Part shown: in pieces, positions 33,913 to 42,360 of the stretch
Position numbering within the stretch: position 1 is the stretch's first letter
Layout: every line of letters starts with the position of its first letter
Origin: an uncultured Oscillospiraceae bacterium
GTDB taxonomy: Bacteria > Bacillota > Clostridia > Oscillospirales > Oscillospiraceae
Assembly (NCBI GenBank): GCA_947626785.1
Contig: CANQTO010000011.1
Span: 1-64,000, forward strand
Length of the DNA stretch: 64,000 nt
Reading direction: 5' to 3'
Position numbers and translations under genes: made by a program
The notes under the pieces: generated by a model
The model's input: only the letters and a program-made list of their open reading frames with translations
Told to the model about the DNA's origin: nothing
The model's database searches: none

Positions 33913-34848
33913 ATGAAAGTCTTAGTAGCCGGCGGGGCCGGATTCATCGGCAGCAACCTCATCGACGCGCTGCTGGCCGAGGGCCACGAGGTGGTCTGCA
34001 TCGACAATTTTTTCATCGGCACGCGGGAAAATATCGCGCATTTGAAGGACGAGCCCCGCTTCAAGCTCTACGAGCAGGACCTGACCGAGCTGGAGGCCCT
34101 GAAGGCGATCTTCCAGCGGGAAAAGTTTGATTACGTGTTCCATATGGCGGCCAATTCCGACATCCAGGCCAGCGCCGAGAAGCCGGAGGTGGAGTACAAA
34201 AACACCTACACCACCACCTTCTGCATCCTGGAGTGCATGCGCCTGTACGGGGTCAAGAGGCTGTTCTTCTGCTCCACCAGCGCCGTGTACGGGGACGCCC
34301 AGGGCAGCCAGGTGAACGAGCTGTTCTCCCCCCTGGCCCCCATCTCCTACTACGGCTCCTGCAAGCTGGGCAGCGAGGCGCTCATCAGCGCGTTCAGCTA
34401 TATGAACGACCTCCACTCCCTGGTCTTCCGCTTCCCGAACGTGATCGGGCCGCGGCTGACCCACGGGGTCATTTTCGACTTTATCAAGCGGCTCCGCCAG
34501 GAGCCCGGACAGCTGACCATCCTGGGCGACGGGCGCCAGTGCAAGCCCTATCTGCACGTGAGCGACCTGGTGGAGTGCATCATGCGCTTCAAGGACCAGG
34601 TGCCGGCGGGCGTGACCACCTACAACGTGGGCGGCAGCACCCAGAGCACGGTGACCGGCATCGCGGAGATCGTGTGCCGGGAGATGGGCCTGAAGGACGT
34701 GGCCTTCCACTACACCGGCGGCCGGGGCGGCTGGAAGGGCGACGTGCCCGTGTTCGCCTATAACCTGGACAAGATCCACGCGGCCGGCTGGCAGGCGACC
34801 ATGACCAGCGACGAGGCGGTGGCCCAGACAGTGAGGGATGTGCTTTGA
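33913..34848 (+). CDS. NAD-dependent nucleotide-sugar epimerase/dehydratase
   Basis: 311 residues, extended short-chain dehydrogenase fold. NAD-binding GGAGFIGSN at the N-terminus, HMAANSDIQASAEKP, catalytic Ser-Thr in FFCSTSAVYG and YxxxK in YYGSCK, then RFPNVIGPR. Typical of UDP-glucose/GalNAc 4-epimerases and related enzymes. Position between the flavoprotein and the GDP-heptose fusion gene makes a GDP-heptose or hexose derivative possible, but substrate cannot be read from sequence. Confidence 0.85.
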   Translation: MKVLVAGGAGFIGSNLIDALLAEGHEVVCIDNFFIGTRENIAHLKDEPRFKLYEQDLTELEALKAIFQREKFDYVFHMAANSDIQASAEKPEVEYKNTYTTTFCILECMRLYGVKRLFFCSTSAVYGDAQGSQVNELFSPLAPISYYGSCKLGSEALISAFSYMNDLHSLVFRFPNVIGPRLTHGVIFDFIKRLRQEPGQLTILGDGRQCKPYLHVSDLVECIMRFKDQVPAGVTTYNVGGSTQSTVTGIAEIVCREMGLKDVAFHYTGGRGGWKGDVPVFAYNLDKIHAAGWQATMTSDEAVAQTVRDVL

Positions 34849-36158
34849 CCCAGGCAGTCATCATGGCCGGCGGCAAGGGGACCCGGCTGCGGGCCGTGAC
34901 GGGGGACGAGCTGCCGAAGCCCATGGTCCCCGTGGCGGGAAAGCCCCTGCTGCTCCGGCAGATCGAGTGCCTGCGGGAGCAGGGCGTAGACGACATAGTG
35001 CTCATCGTGGGCTATCTGGGCGAGAAGATCCGGGACTATTTCCGGGACGGCGCTGAGCTTGGCCTGCGTATCCGCTACATCGAAGAGACGACGCCCCTGG
35101 GCACCGCCGGGGCTCTGTCCCTGCTGCCGCCGCTGCTGACCGGGGAGGATTTCTTCCTGGTCTTCGGGGACCTGCTGTTCGACGTGGACCTGGAGCGGAT
35201 GCTCCGCTTCCACCGGGAGAAGGGGGCGGAGGCCACGCTGTTCGTCCACCCCAACTCCCACCCCTTTGACTCGGACCTGGTGCTCTGCGGCGAGGATGGG
35301 CGCGTGCTGGGCTTCGACTCCAAGCACAATGTGCGGGACAGCTGGTACGCCAACTGCGTCAACGCGGGGCTCTACGTGCTGGACCGCTCCGTCTGCGGCC
35401 GGGTGCCGGCCAACACGAAGACCGACCTGGAAAAGGAGCTGCTGTCGGGCATGATCGCCTCGGGGGCGGCGGTGTACGGCTACCGGTCCCCGGAGTACGT
35501 GAAGGACGTGGGGACGGTGGAGCGGATCGCCGCGGCCACGGAGGAGTTGTCCGCCGGGCTGGTGGCCGGGCGGAACCTGCGGCGGAAGCAGAAGGCCGTC
35601 TTCCTGGACCGGGACGGGACCGTGAACCGGAAAAACGGCCTGGTCTGGAGGGAGGAGCAGCTGGAGCTGGAGCCCTGCGCGGCGGAGGCGGTCCGGCTCA
35701 TCAACCGCTCGGGCTATCTGGCGGTGCTGGCGACGAACCAGCCGGTGGTGGCCCGGGGCCTGTGCTCGATGGAGGACGTGGAGAATATCCACCGGAAGCT
35801 GGAGACGCTGCTGGGCCGGGAGGGGGCCTATCTGGACGCGGTGCTGTTCTGCCCGCACCACCCGGACAAGGGCTACCCGGAGGAAAACCCGGCGTACAAG
35901 ATCCCCTGCCACTGCCGGAAGCCGGACATCGGGATGCTCCGAAGCGCGGCGGAGCGCTTCAACATCGACCTGAGCGCCTCCTGGGTGGTGGGGGACACCA
36001 CCGTGGACATCCAGACCGGCGTCAACGCCGGGGCCCACACGGCCCTGGTGCTCACCGGAGACGCGGGAAGAGACGGGAAATACCCGGCGGCAGAGCCGGA
36101 GCTCGTCTGCGGCGATCTGCTGCAGGCGGTAAAAAAGATAACGGGAACGGAGGCCTGA
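34845..36158 (+). CDS. Fusion of heptose-1-phosphate guanylyltransferase (HddC-like) and heptose-bisphosphate phosphatase (GmhB-like)
   Basis: 437 residues with two enzymes in one chain. Residues 1 to about 235 form a nucleotidyltransferase: AGGKGTRLR near the start, LPKPMVPVAGKPLL, and a VFGDLLFDVD metal-binding region. Residues about 248-437 form a HAD phosphatase of the GmhB type: FLDRDGTVN (255-261), ATNQ, a zinc-binding Cys/His cluster around CPHHPDKG and CHCRKPD, and VVGDTTVDIQTG. It would hydrolyse heptose-1,7-bisphosphate and then transfer a nucleotide. Starts with TTG overlapping the previous stop (TTGA). Confidence 0.85.
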   Translation: MTQAVIMAGGKGTRLRAVTGDELPKPMVPVAGKPLLLRQIECLREQGVDDIVLIVGYLGEKIRDYFRDGAELGLRIRYIEETTPLGTAGALSLLPPLLTGEDFFLVFGDLLFDVDLERMLRFHREKGAEATLFVHPNSHPFDSDLVLCGEDGRVLGFDSKHNVRDSWYANCVNAGLYVLDRSVCGRVPANTKTDLEKELLSGMIASGAAVYGYRSPEYVKDVGTVERIAAATEELSAGLVAGRNLRRKQKAVFLDRDGTVNRKNGLVWREEQLELEPCAAEAVRLINRSGYLAVLATNQPVVARGLCSMEDVENIHRKLETLLGREGAYLDAVLFCPHHPDKGYPEENPAYKIPCHCRKPDIGMLRSAAERFNIDLSASWVVGDTTVDIQTGVNAGAHTALVLTGDAGRDGKYPAAEPELVCGDLLQAVKKITGTEA

Positions 36159-36159
36159 C

Positions 36160-36750
36160 ATGACCGACTACAAAGCGGAGATCAAAGACTACCTGGCCCA
36201 TGAGGTGGAGACCATCCGGGCGCTGGACGTGGAGTCCATCAATGCCGCGCTGAACCTGCTGGAGGAGGCCTTCCAGCGGGAGAGCACTATCTACATATTC
36301 GGAAACGGCGGCAGCTCGGCCACGGCCAGCCACTACCAGAACGACTTCAACAAGGGCGTGTCGGAGCACACGGAGAAGAAGTTCAACTTCCTCTGCCTGA
36401 ACGACAACGTGGCGACCGTGATGGCGGTGGCCAACGACATCGGCTTTGAGGAGGTGTTCCGCTTCCAGCTGCGGGGGCATCTGAAGCCGGGGGACGTGGT
36501 GATCGCCATCTCCGGCAGCGGCAACAGCAGGAACGTCCTCAACGCGGTGGAGTACGCCAAGGAGCGGGGCAATAAGATCATCGGCATCACGGGCTACAAC
36601 GGCGGCAAGCTGAAGCCCCTGTCGGATGTGTCCCTCCACGCGCCGGTGAACAGCATGCAGATCACCGAGGACATCCACATGATCTTCGACCACCTGATGA
36701 TGAGCGTATTTTACAAGACCATGGCCGGGATCGACCATCTGAAAAAGTAG
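36160..36750 (+). CDS. gmhA: Sedoheptulose-7-phosphate isomerase (GmhA-like SIS protein)
   Basis: 196 residues. SIS domain with IFGNGGSSATASHYQNDF, NDIGFEEVFRFQL, ISGSGNSRNVLNAVEYA and the late ITEDIHMIFDHLM, matching phosphoheptose isomerases. It converts sedoheptulose-7-phosphate to D-glycero-D-manno-heptose-7-phosphate, the first step toward GDP-heptose. Only 1 nt from the HddC-GmhB fusion gene. Together with HddA and the fusion gene the GDP-heptose route is complete. Confidence 0.88.
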   Translation: MTDYKAEIKDYLAHEVETIRALDVESINAALNLLEEAFQRESTIYIFGNGGSSATASHYQNDFNKGVSEHTEKKFNFLCLNDNVATVMAVANDIGFEEVFRFQLRGHLKPGDVVIAISGSGNSRNVLNAVEYAKERGNKIIGITGYNGGKLKPLSDVSLHAPVNSMQITEDIHMIFDHLMMSVFYKTMAGIDHLKK

Positions 36751-36789
36751 AGTAAAATTTTCTTTTGTATGTGATGGGATGAAAACAGT

Positions 36790-38793
36790 ATGAGGAAGAG
36801 AGCGGGCAGAATCATAGCGTTCCTGCTGTTGTTTGTGTTTCTGTTTGTGACGGTACAGGCGGTCCTGACGCCGAAATGGCGGGCCGACTCAGGAGGAAGC
36901 GAGGATGAAACAGATAAATATGGCTTTTTCTATGAACTGCCAAAAAATACGGTCGACTATTTCACGATGGGTGCAAGCACTTCTTGCTATAGCATAAGTC
37001 CATCTCGAATCTATGCTGAAACAGGAATTACCGGGTATTGCTTGGGAAATGATGGGCAGAGAATAGATATTCTATATTATCTTCTCAAAGAGGCGCTGAA
37101 GACACAACATCCGAAAATGGTTTTCCTCGACATGAGCCTTTTGATGAAGGAAGAAACAATTGATGCGTGCTTGACAAGAGCGTTTGTTCAAATGAAGCCT
37201 TCCTTTAACAAGCTACAGGCGGCCCAGAACTGTAAAACAGAGACAAGGACAGCTATGGAATTGCTTTTCCCTTTGATCCAGTTCCACGACCGCTGGAAAG
37301 ATTTGACTAAGAAAGATTTTTATTTTGGAGCGGCTCAGGATTATGTCAGAAACGGTGCATTCGAGGATTTTCATGTAGTAATGGATACCAAAATCCTGGA
37401 AAGGCCATCCGGTAGTTTATATAAGCTGGAAAATGAGGAGATAACGGCTGTCGAAGAGCGAACAGAAAAGATCAATGAGAGCGAAGCGGATTATTTTGAA
37501 AAGGTACTGTCACTTTGTCAGGCAAACGGAATCGAACTGATCCCCACGCATTTTGGAGAAATTTGGCCGCTTGGCAGAAGCGAGACGATTGAAAGCTATC
37601 TGAAACCTTTTGGCTTGGAACTTCTGGATCTGACGGACCCTGCGGTCGGACTGGATTGGATGCAGGATTCGAGGGACAACGGAACGCATACCAATTTTTG
37701 GGGATGTGCCAAAGAATCCGTCTATTTAGCAGACATCCTGCGGACCAAAGGCTTTGAGGACCACCGGGGCCAAAGCGGCTATGAGCTCTGGGACCGGACC
37801 CTGGAGACCTACCGGCAGTGGGAACAGGAGGAGCTTAGGACCAAAGAGAGCAAAAATGCCTATGAGTATTTGAACGCCCTGGCGTCGGTGAAGGATGAGT
37901 ATTTGATCGTACTCACTGTGTTGGACGAGGCCTCCGGCGCATGGAACGATACGCTGGAAGCCGCGCTGCGCCGGCTGGGGGTAAAGAGCAGCTTTTATGA
38001 TCAGATACAGAACTCTTTCGTGGCGATCCTCGACCGGGGGAAAAATCTGTTCGAGCTCTGGGACGGAAGAGAGATCGAAGTCGATACCTCTTTCCGGACA
38101 ACGGACGGAAAGGAGCACAGCCTGTATGTAGCCAGTGCCGGCTTCGTCTATGGCAACGTTTGCCCCGTAAAGATCGACGGCGCGGATCAGGCGTGTTGGA
38201 AACGAGGGCTGAACATTGTGGTGATCGACCCGGATTCCGGAAAAGCTGTTTCCAGCGTGGCTATCGACAGCCATATAGAGGAACTGACCTTTGTGACAAA
38301 GGCATTGCCGGAGGAACAGACGGCGAAATGGACGCAAAGCACGGAGGACTTTCAATTGGTAGAGAACGGGGTCTACAACATCCTCTTTGCCGGCGGCCCC
38401 GCCTTCGCGGTGGACATTCCCGACGGCTCCGGCGAGGAAAACGCCAACATCTGGCTGTGCGGGCGCAACGGGGAGCCGCCCCAGAAGTTTGAGATCCGGT
38501 ATACCGGCGACGGGCTGTATACCATTCGGGCGGTATGCTCGGATAAATACATAGCGATAGAAAATATGGGCAGCACCCCGGGCAGCAACGTGGTCCAGGA
38601 GACGTATACGGGTCTTGCCAATCAGAAGTGGTTCATAACGGAAAACCTGAACGGCTCATACAGCTTCACGTCGCTTTATAACGGCTGTGTGCTGGATGTG
38701 GTCGACGGCGTTGCCGCCTCGGGTACCAACATCCAGGTCTGGACGGAGAACGGCCAGATCCCGCAGCAATTTTATCTGGAACTGGCCGGCTGA
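36790..38793 (+). CDS. Membrane-anchored SGNH (DltD-like) protein with ILEI/FAM3-like and ricin-type lectin domains, module 1
   Basis: 667 residues. An N-terminal membrane helix (about 8-25) leaves the rest outside. Residues about 45-330 are SGNH-like: the block-I nucleophile is GAST (61-64) and the C-terminal block has an Asp and His in RDNGTHTNFWG (His300). Residues about 365-500 read as an ILEI/FAM3-like fold in permuted order: DEYLIVLTVLDEAS...AALRRLGVKSSF and NSFVAILDRG come first, GLNIVVIDPDSGKAVSSVAID last. Residues about 525-667 are a ricin-type beta-trefoil with three Q-x-W/F repeats (QKFEI, QKWFI, QQFYL). Its place beside ligase, carrier and MBOAT genes suggests a DltD role. The first half is more AT-rich and diverged from its paralogue at 44021. 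Confidence 0.75.
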   Translation: MRKRAGRIIAFLLLFVFLFVTVQAVLTPKWRADSGGSEDETDKYGFFYELPKNTVDYFTMGASTSCYSISPSRIYAETGITGYCLGNDGQRIDILYYLLKEALKTQHPKMVFLDMSLLMKEETIDACLTRAFVQMKPSFNKLQAAQNCKTETRTAMELLFPLIQFHDRWKDLTKKDFYFGAAQDYVRNGAFEDFHVVMDTKILERPSGSLYKLENEEITAVEERTEKINESEADYFEKVLSLCQANGIELIPTHFGEIWPLGRSETIESYLKPFGLELLDLTDPAVGLDWMQDSRDNGTHTNFWGCAKESVYLADILRTKGFEDHRGQSGYELWDRTLETYRQWEQEELRTKESKNAYEYLNALASVKDEYLIVLTVLDEASGAWNDTLEAALRRLGVKSSFYDQIQNSFVAILDRGKNLFELWDGREIEVDTSFRTTDGKEHSLYVASAGFVYGNVCPVKIDGADQACWKRGLNIVVIDPDSGKAVSSVAIDSHIEELTFVTKALPEEQTAKWTQSTEDFQLVENGVYNILFAGGPAFAVDIPDGSGEENANIWLCGRNGEPPQKFEIRYTGDGLYTIRAVCSDKYIAIENMGSTPGSNVVQETYTGLANQKWFITENLNGSYSFTSLYNGCVLDVVDGVAASGTNIQVWTENGQIPQQFYLELAG

Positions 38794-38835
38794 CGGCGAA
38801 AGGCCAGAGAGACAGACAAGCTTTGGAGGACAGAG

Positions 38836-40392
38836 ATGCAGAACAGTGTAGTACAGTGGTTGGAGGAGACGGCCAGAAAATTCCCGGATCGGACGGCCTA
38901 TGTGGACGAGACCCGGCGCTATACCTGGGGGTCGCTGAGGAGAGCGGCGCTGTCTATCGCCGCGAGTATCGAGAAGGCGGTCCCCGGCCGGAAACAGCCG
39001 GTGGCGGTATATATGGAAACTTCCGCAGATATGCTGGCAGCTTATTTTGGGATCGCATACAGCGGGAACTTCTACAGCCCTATCGCCACGGATATGCCGG
39101 CGGCCCGGGTGGAGAAGATCGTCCAGACCCTCCGGCCCGCCGCGGTCGTCACGACCCGCGCCCTCGAAAAGACCGCATTTGAATACGGGGGGGGGTATTC
39201 TTCCGGTGAACCGCTGCGGCAGCTCTGGAGCGAAAAGCCGGTCCTCTGCTTTGAGGACATCACCGGCGAGACGGTGAGCGGCGAAACGGCGAAGCAGTAC
39301 GCGGACCGGATCTTGGACACGGACCTGCTGTATGTGCTGTTCACCTCCGGCTCCACGGGGACGCCTAAAGGCGTTGCCATCACCCACCGGAGCATGATCG
39401 ACCTGATCGATTGGGAGGCGGAAGAGTTCAACATTACAGAGGAGGACTCTTTTGGCAACCAGTCTCCCTTCTATTTTGATAATTCTGTGCCAGGGATCTA
39501 TCTATCAGTGAAGACAGGGGCGTCCCTCTATGTGATCCCAACGGAGCTGTTTTCTCAGCCGGTGAAGCTGCTGCAATATCTGGCGGATCACAAGATCACA
39601 ACGATCAGCTGGGTCCCTTCCGCGCTGGTCATGGTGTCCGCCTTGAAGGCATTTAAAAGTGTGGATATTTCCGGAACCCTCAAACGGGTTTTGTCCTGCG
39701 GAGAGGCCCTGCTGAATAAACCTTTGAATGTATGGCGGAAATACCTTCCCAATGTGGTATACGTCAACTTTTACGGACCTACTGAGATCACATACGCCTG
39801 TACGTACTATACGGTCGACAGAGAATTCGAGGATGACGAACCGCTGCCCATCGGAAAGCCTATGCGCAATACGGAGATCCTGGTCCTGGACGAACAGGAC
39901 CGCCTGGTGACAGAGCCGGAGCAGATCGGAGAGCTGTGTGTGCGGGGCAGCTCTCTGGCAGTAGGTTATTACAACGACCCGGAGAGAACGGCGGCGGCCT
40001 TTGTGCAGAACCCGCTACAGACGGCCTATGAGGAGAAGATCTACCGCACCGGGGACCTGGTGAAATACAACGAACGGGGCGAACTGATCTATGTGTCCCG
40101 GAAGGACTTCCAGATCAAGCATCTGGGCAACCGGATCGAACTGGGGGAGATCGAAGCGGCGGTGAGTTCTCTGGAGGAAGTGTCCATGTGCTGCTGCCTG
40201 TATGACGGCAAGCACAGCAAGATCGTAGCTTTCCTGGAACAGGAGATGAGCCGGACAGAGCTGAACCGGCGGCTCAAGGAACATCTCCCGGATTATATGC
40301 TGCCGGGAAAGGTGATCTGCTTAGACAAGCTTCCCCTGAACAACAACGGCAAGATCGACCGGGTGAAGCTGCGGGAGGAGTATATTGATTGA
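38836..40392 (+). CDS. Amino-acid adenylation (DltA/NRPS A-domain-like) ligase, module 1
   Basis: 518 residues, a stand-alone adenylation enzyme. Core motifs: A3 LFTSGSTGTPKGVA, A4 with an Asp in YFDNSVPG (the residue that binds the amino group of alpha-amino acids), A5 NFYGPTEI, A7 YRTGDLVKY, A8 GNRIELGEIE and A10 LNNNGKIDR with the catalytic Lys. It would adenylate an amino acid and load it on the carrier protein at 42102, like DltA with DltC. The exact amino acid cannot be told. GGAGG lies before the ATG. It follows the SGNH gene by about 40 nt. Confidence 0.86.
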   Translation: MQNSVVQWLEETARKFPDRTAYVDETRRYTWGSLRRAALSIAASIEKAVPGRKQPVAVYMETSADMLAAYFGIAYSGNFYSPIATDMPAARVEKIVQTLRPAAVVTTRALEKTAFEYGGGYSSGEPLRQLWSEKPVLCFEDITGETVSGETAKQYADRILDTDLLYVLFTSGSTGTPKGVAITHRSMIDLIDWEAEEFNITEEDSFGNQSPFYFDNSVPGIYLSVKTGASLYVIPTELFSQPVKLLQYLADHKITTISWVPSALVMVSALKAFKSVDISGTLKRVLSCGEALLNKPLNVWRKYLPNVVYVNFYGPTEITYACTYYTVDREFEDDEPLPIGKPMRNTEILVLDEQDRLVTEPEQIGELCVRGSSLAVGYYNDPERTAAAFVQNPLQTAYEEKIYRTGDLVKYNERGELIYVSRKDFQIKHLGNRIELGEIEAAVSSLEEVSMCCCLYDGKHSKIVAFLEQEMSRTELNRRLKEHLPDYMLPGKVICLDKLPLNNNGKIDRVKLREEYID

Positions 40393-40421
40393 GGCGGATT
40401 CCGCGGGAGGAGGCGAACGGC

Positions 40422-41465
40422 TTGAGAAGCAGGTTTGAAAAAGTTGTAGTAATAGGCTGGGGAAAGACTGCCGCAGATGTACTCAATTATGTGACAAAAC
40501 GGCAGGATACATTTGTATATAGAACGCTGTGCATTGAGTGTGAGACACACGGCATGTCAAAGCTTCATGCGATCTGCGATGGATCAGGCGCGGAATATGC
40601 GTATATCCCGGATAAGAAAAAAGCCCTCGAGACCATAGAGGCTATTACAGAACCTGCGCTGGTGATCAGCGCCGGGAACACGTGCCTGTTCCCAAAACGG
40701 ATCATTGAAAAAGAAAATTTGGAGATCATCAATTTCCACAGCGCCTTGCTTCCTGAGTTCCCCGGACGGAACGCCCAGAGCTGGGCGATCTGGGAAGGGG
40801 AGAAGACAGCCGGAGCGACCTGGCACTATATCGAATCTTCGGTGGATACGGGAGATATTATTGCCCAGCGGGAGACGCCGGTCACGGAGGACATGCGGGC
40901 TTATGAGCTGACGCGGGATATTATGGAGAAAGCCTCAGAAGCTTTCACAGAGTTCTATGACGAGCTGCTGATCCGGCATATCGAGGGCCGGCCCCAACCA
41001 AAACCGGAGGGTGAAAGAAAGATCTACTACTCCTGGGAGCTGCCGGGGGGCGGCGTGTGCTCTGTGAACGATCCGCCGGAGCAAATCTACCGGATGCTGC
41101 GGGCGATGGATTATGGAAAAAACGATATTTTCCCTCCTGCCCGGATAAGACTGGCGGACGGGAGAGAATGTGAAATAATGCGTTATATGAAAAGGCAAAA
41201 CGCCGCCCTGCAAGCCGGGCAGAAAATACATGTCGAGGAAGAAGAACGGCGCGTCTATCTGGCCCTAAATGATATGACTGAGCTGATGATCAAATATAAG
41301 CTGAAAGATCAGGCGGCAGAGGAAAAAAGTTTCATACAGGCCAGCGATAACTTACAAAAAATGGAAGCGGGGGGGGGTCCAGAGCTTGACATCCAAGTGA
41401 TCTGGATCGATACAGGCGGCGCTGCCGTTTCCGAAGCAGCCCTTCAAAACAGGAGGGCTGCATGA
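40422..41465 (+). CDS. N10-formyltetrahydrofolate-dependent formyltransferase-like protein
   Basis: 347 residues. N-terminal region begins VVVIGWGKTAADVL; the Formyl_trans_N core has NFHSALLPEFPGRNAQSWAI (Asn and His of the catalytic triad) and SSVDTGDIIAQ (Asp), so it is probably active. The C-terminal third has a ricinless, charged tail without an evident family. TTG 40422 is chosen because GGGAGGAGG lies 8 nt upstream; the frame continues to 40389. It lies directly between the adenylating ligase and a carrier-protein gene, so it may formylate an amino group of the activated residue or of a sugar. Confidence 0.78.
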   Translation: MRSRFEKVVVIGWGKTAADVLNYVTKRQDTFVYRTLCIECETHGMSKLHAICDGSGAEYAYIPDKKKALETIEAITEPALVISAGNTCLFPKRIIEKENLEIINFHSALLPEFPGRNAQSWAIWEGEKTAGATWHYIESSVDTGDIIAQRETPVTEDMRAYELTRDIMEKASEAFTEFYDELLIRHIEGRPQPKPEGERKIYYSWELPGGGVCSVNDPPEQIYRMLRAMDYGKNDIFPPARIRLADGRECEIMRYMKRQNAALQAGQKIHVEEEERRVYLALNDMTELMIKYKLKDQAAEEKSFIQASDNLQKMEAGGGPELDIQVIWIDTGGAAVSEAALQNRRAA

Positions 41466-42061
41466 GGTACAACAGCTATTTCTCTGACAGCGAAATTCGT
41501 GAAATGGGTTTTCGCTCTCTGGGGGAGCGGGTGATCATCAGCCGCGACGCCCGGATCATGTCACCACGGACTATATCCGTTGGCAACAATGTCCTCATTG
41601 ACGCTTTTACTATTATGAATGGCGACATCACCCTTGGCGACCATGTCCAGATCAGCGCCAACTGCGAGATATACAGCGGAGACCGTACAGACGTTGTCAT
41701 CGGAGATTTTTGCGCATTGGCCTCGTTTGTCTCGCTGTATGGGCAGTCGGATGAATATGTTCTCCCGTACCTGAATAATCCAACTGTCCCTGCAAAATAC
41801 AAAAATGTCCATAACCAGCCGATCGTATTGGGTAATTATGTGCTGATCGGGACCCACAGCGCCGTACTTCCAGGCGTTGAGCTGGGGGAGGGATGCACCT
41901 TTGGCGCATGCAGCCTCATCAACAAATCCACTCCGCCGGGAGGCGTATATGTGGGAGCGCCATGCCGGCGCATCCATGAGCGCGATTTGGAGGAGCTGCG
42001 CCGGCGGGCGCAGGAACTGACAGAAGAGGAGCGCCGCCGGAGAGAACGGCGCAATAAATAA
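41462..42061 (+). CDS. Left-handed beta-helix acyltransferase
   Basis: 199 residues of hexapeptide-repeat protein: repeated I/V-G-x-x-V/x turns (TISVGNNVLIDAF, ITLGDHVQISANCEIY, VVIGDFCALASF, IVLGNYVLIGTHSAVLPGVELGEGCTFGACSLI) and the catalytic His region after NVHNQP. Ends with a charged Arg/Glu-rich tail (about 175-199). Family: WbbJ/VioB-type O- or N-acyltransferases. Overlaps the formyltransferase stop (ATGA), with AGGAGG upstream. It probably acylates a nucleotide-sugar or uses the carrier-bound group; not determinable. Confidence 0.85.
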   Translation: MRYNSYFSDSEIREMGFRSLGERVIISRDARIMSPRTISVGNNVLIDAFTIMNGDITLGDHVQISANCEIYSGDRTDVVIGDFCALASFVSLYGQSDEYVLPYLNNPTVPAKYKNVHNQPIVLGNYVLIGTHSAVLPGVELGEGCTFGACSLINKSTPPGGVYVGAPCRRIHERDLEELRRRAQELTEEERRRRERRNK

Positions 42062-42101
42062 GCAAAGGAAAACTACTTTAACAATAAAGGAGAACTGAAT
42101 C

Positions 42102-42332
42102 ATGGAAAAGAAAATACTTGATATCCTGGCAGATGTGAACGACGAGCTGTTGACTTATACGGGCAACAATATGGTGGATGACAGCATCGTAAATTCTTTT
42201 GAACTGATCTCTATCATTTCGGAGCTGGAGGATACGTTTGACATCGAGATCGACGCGGGAGAGGTGACGGAGGAGAACTTCGGCAACAAGGACCGGATCA
42301 TCGCCCTGATCAAGAGAATGACCGGCGAATAA
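42102..42332 (+). CDS. Acyl/peptidyl carrier protein (DltC-like), module 1
   Basis: 76 residues, typical carrier-protein length. The phosphopantetheine Ser lies in DDSIVNSFELISII (the S before FELI), and the surface is acidic as usual. It should accept the amino acid from the ligase at 38836. AAAGGAG stands upstream of the ATG. Next gene is the MBOAT at 42361, 28 nt away. Confidence 0.85.
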   Translation: MEKKILDILADVNDELLTYTGNNMVDDSIVNSFELISIISELEDTFDIEIDAGEVTEENFGNKDRIIALIKRMTGE

Positions 42333-42360
42333 AATACCAACGAGTTAGGGGGAGCGGACC

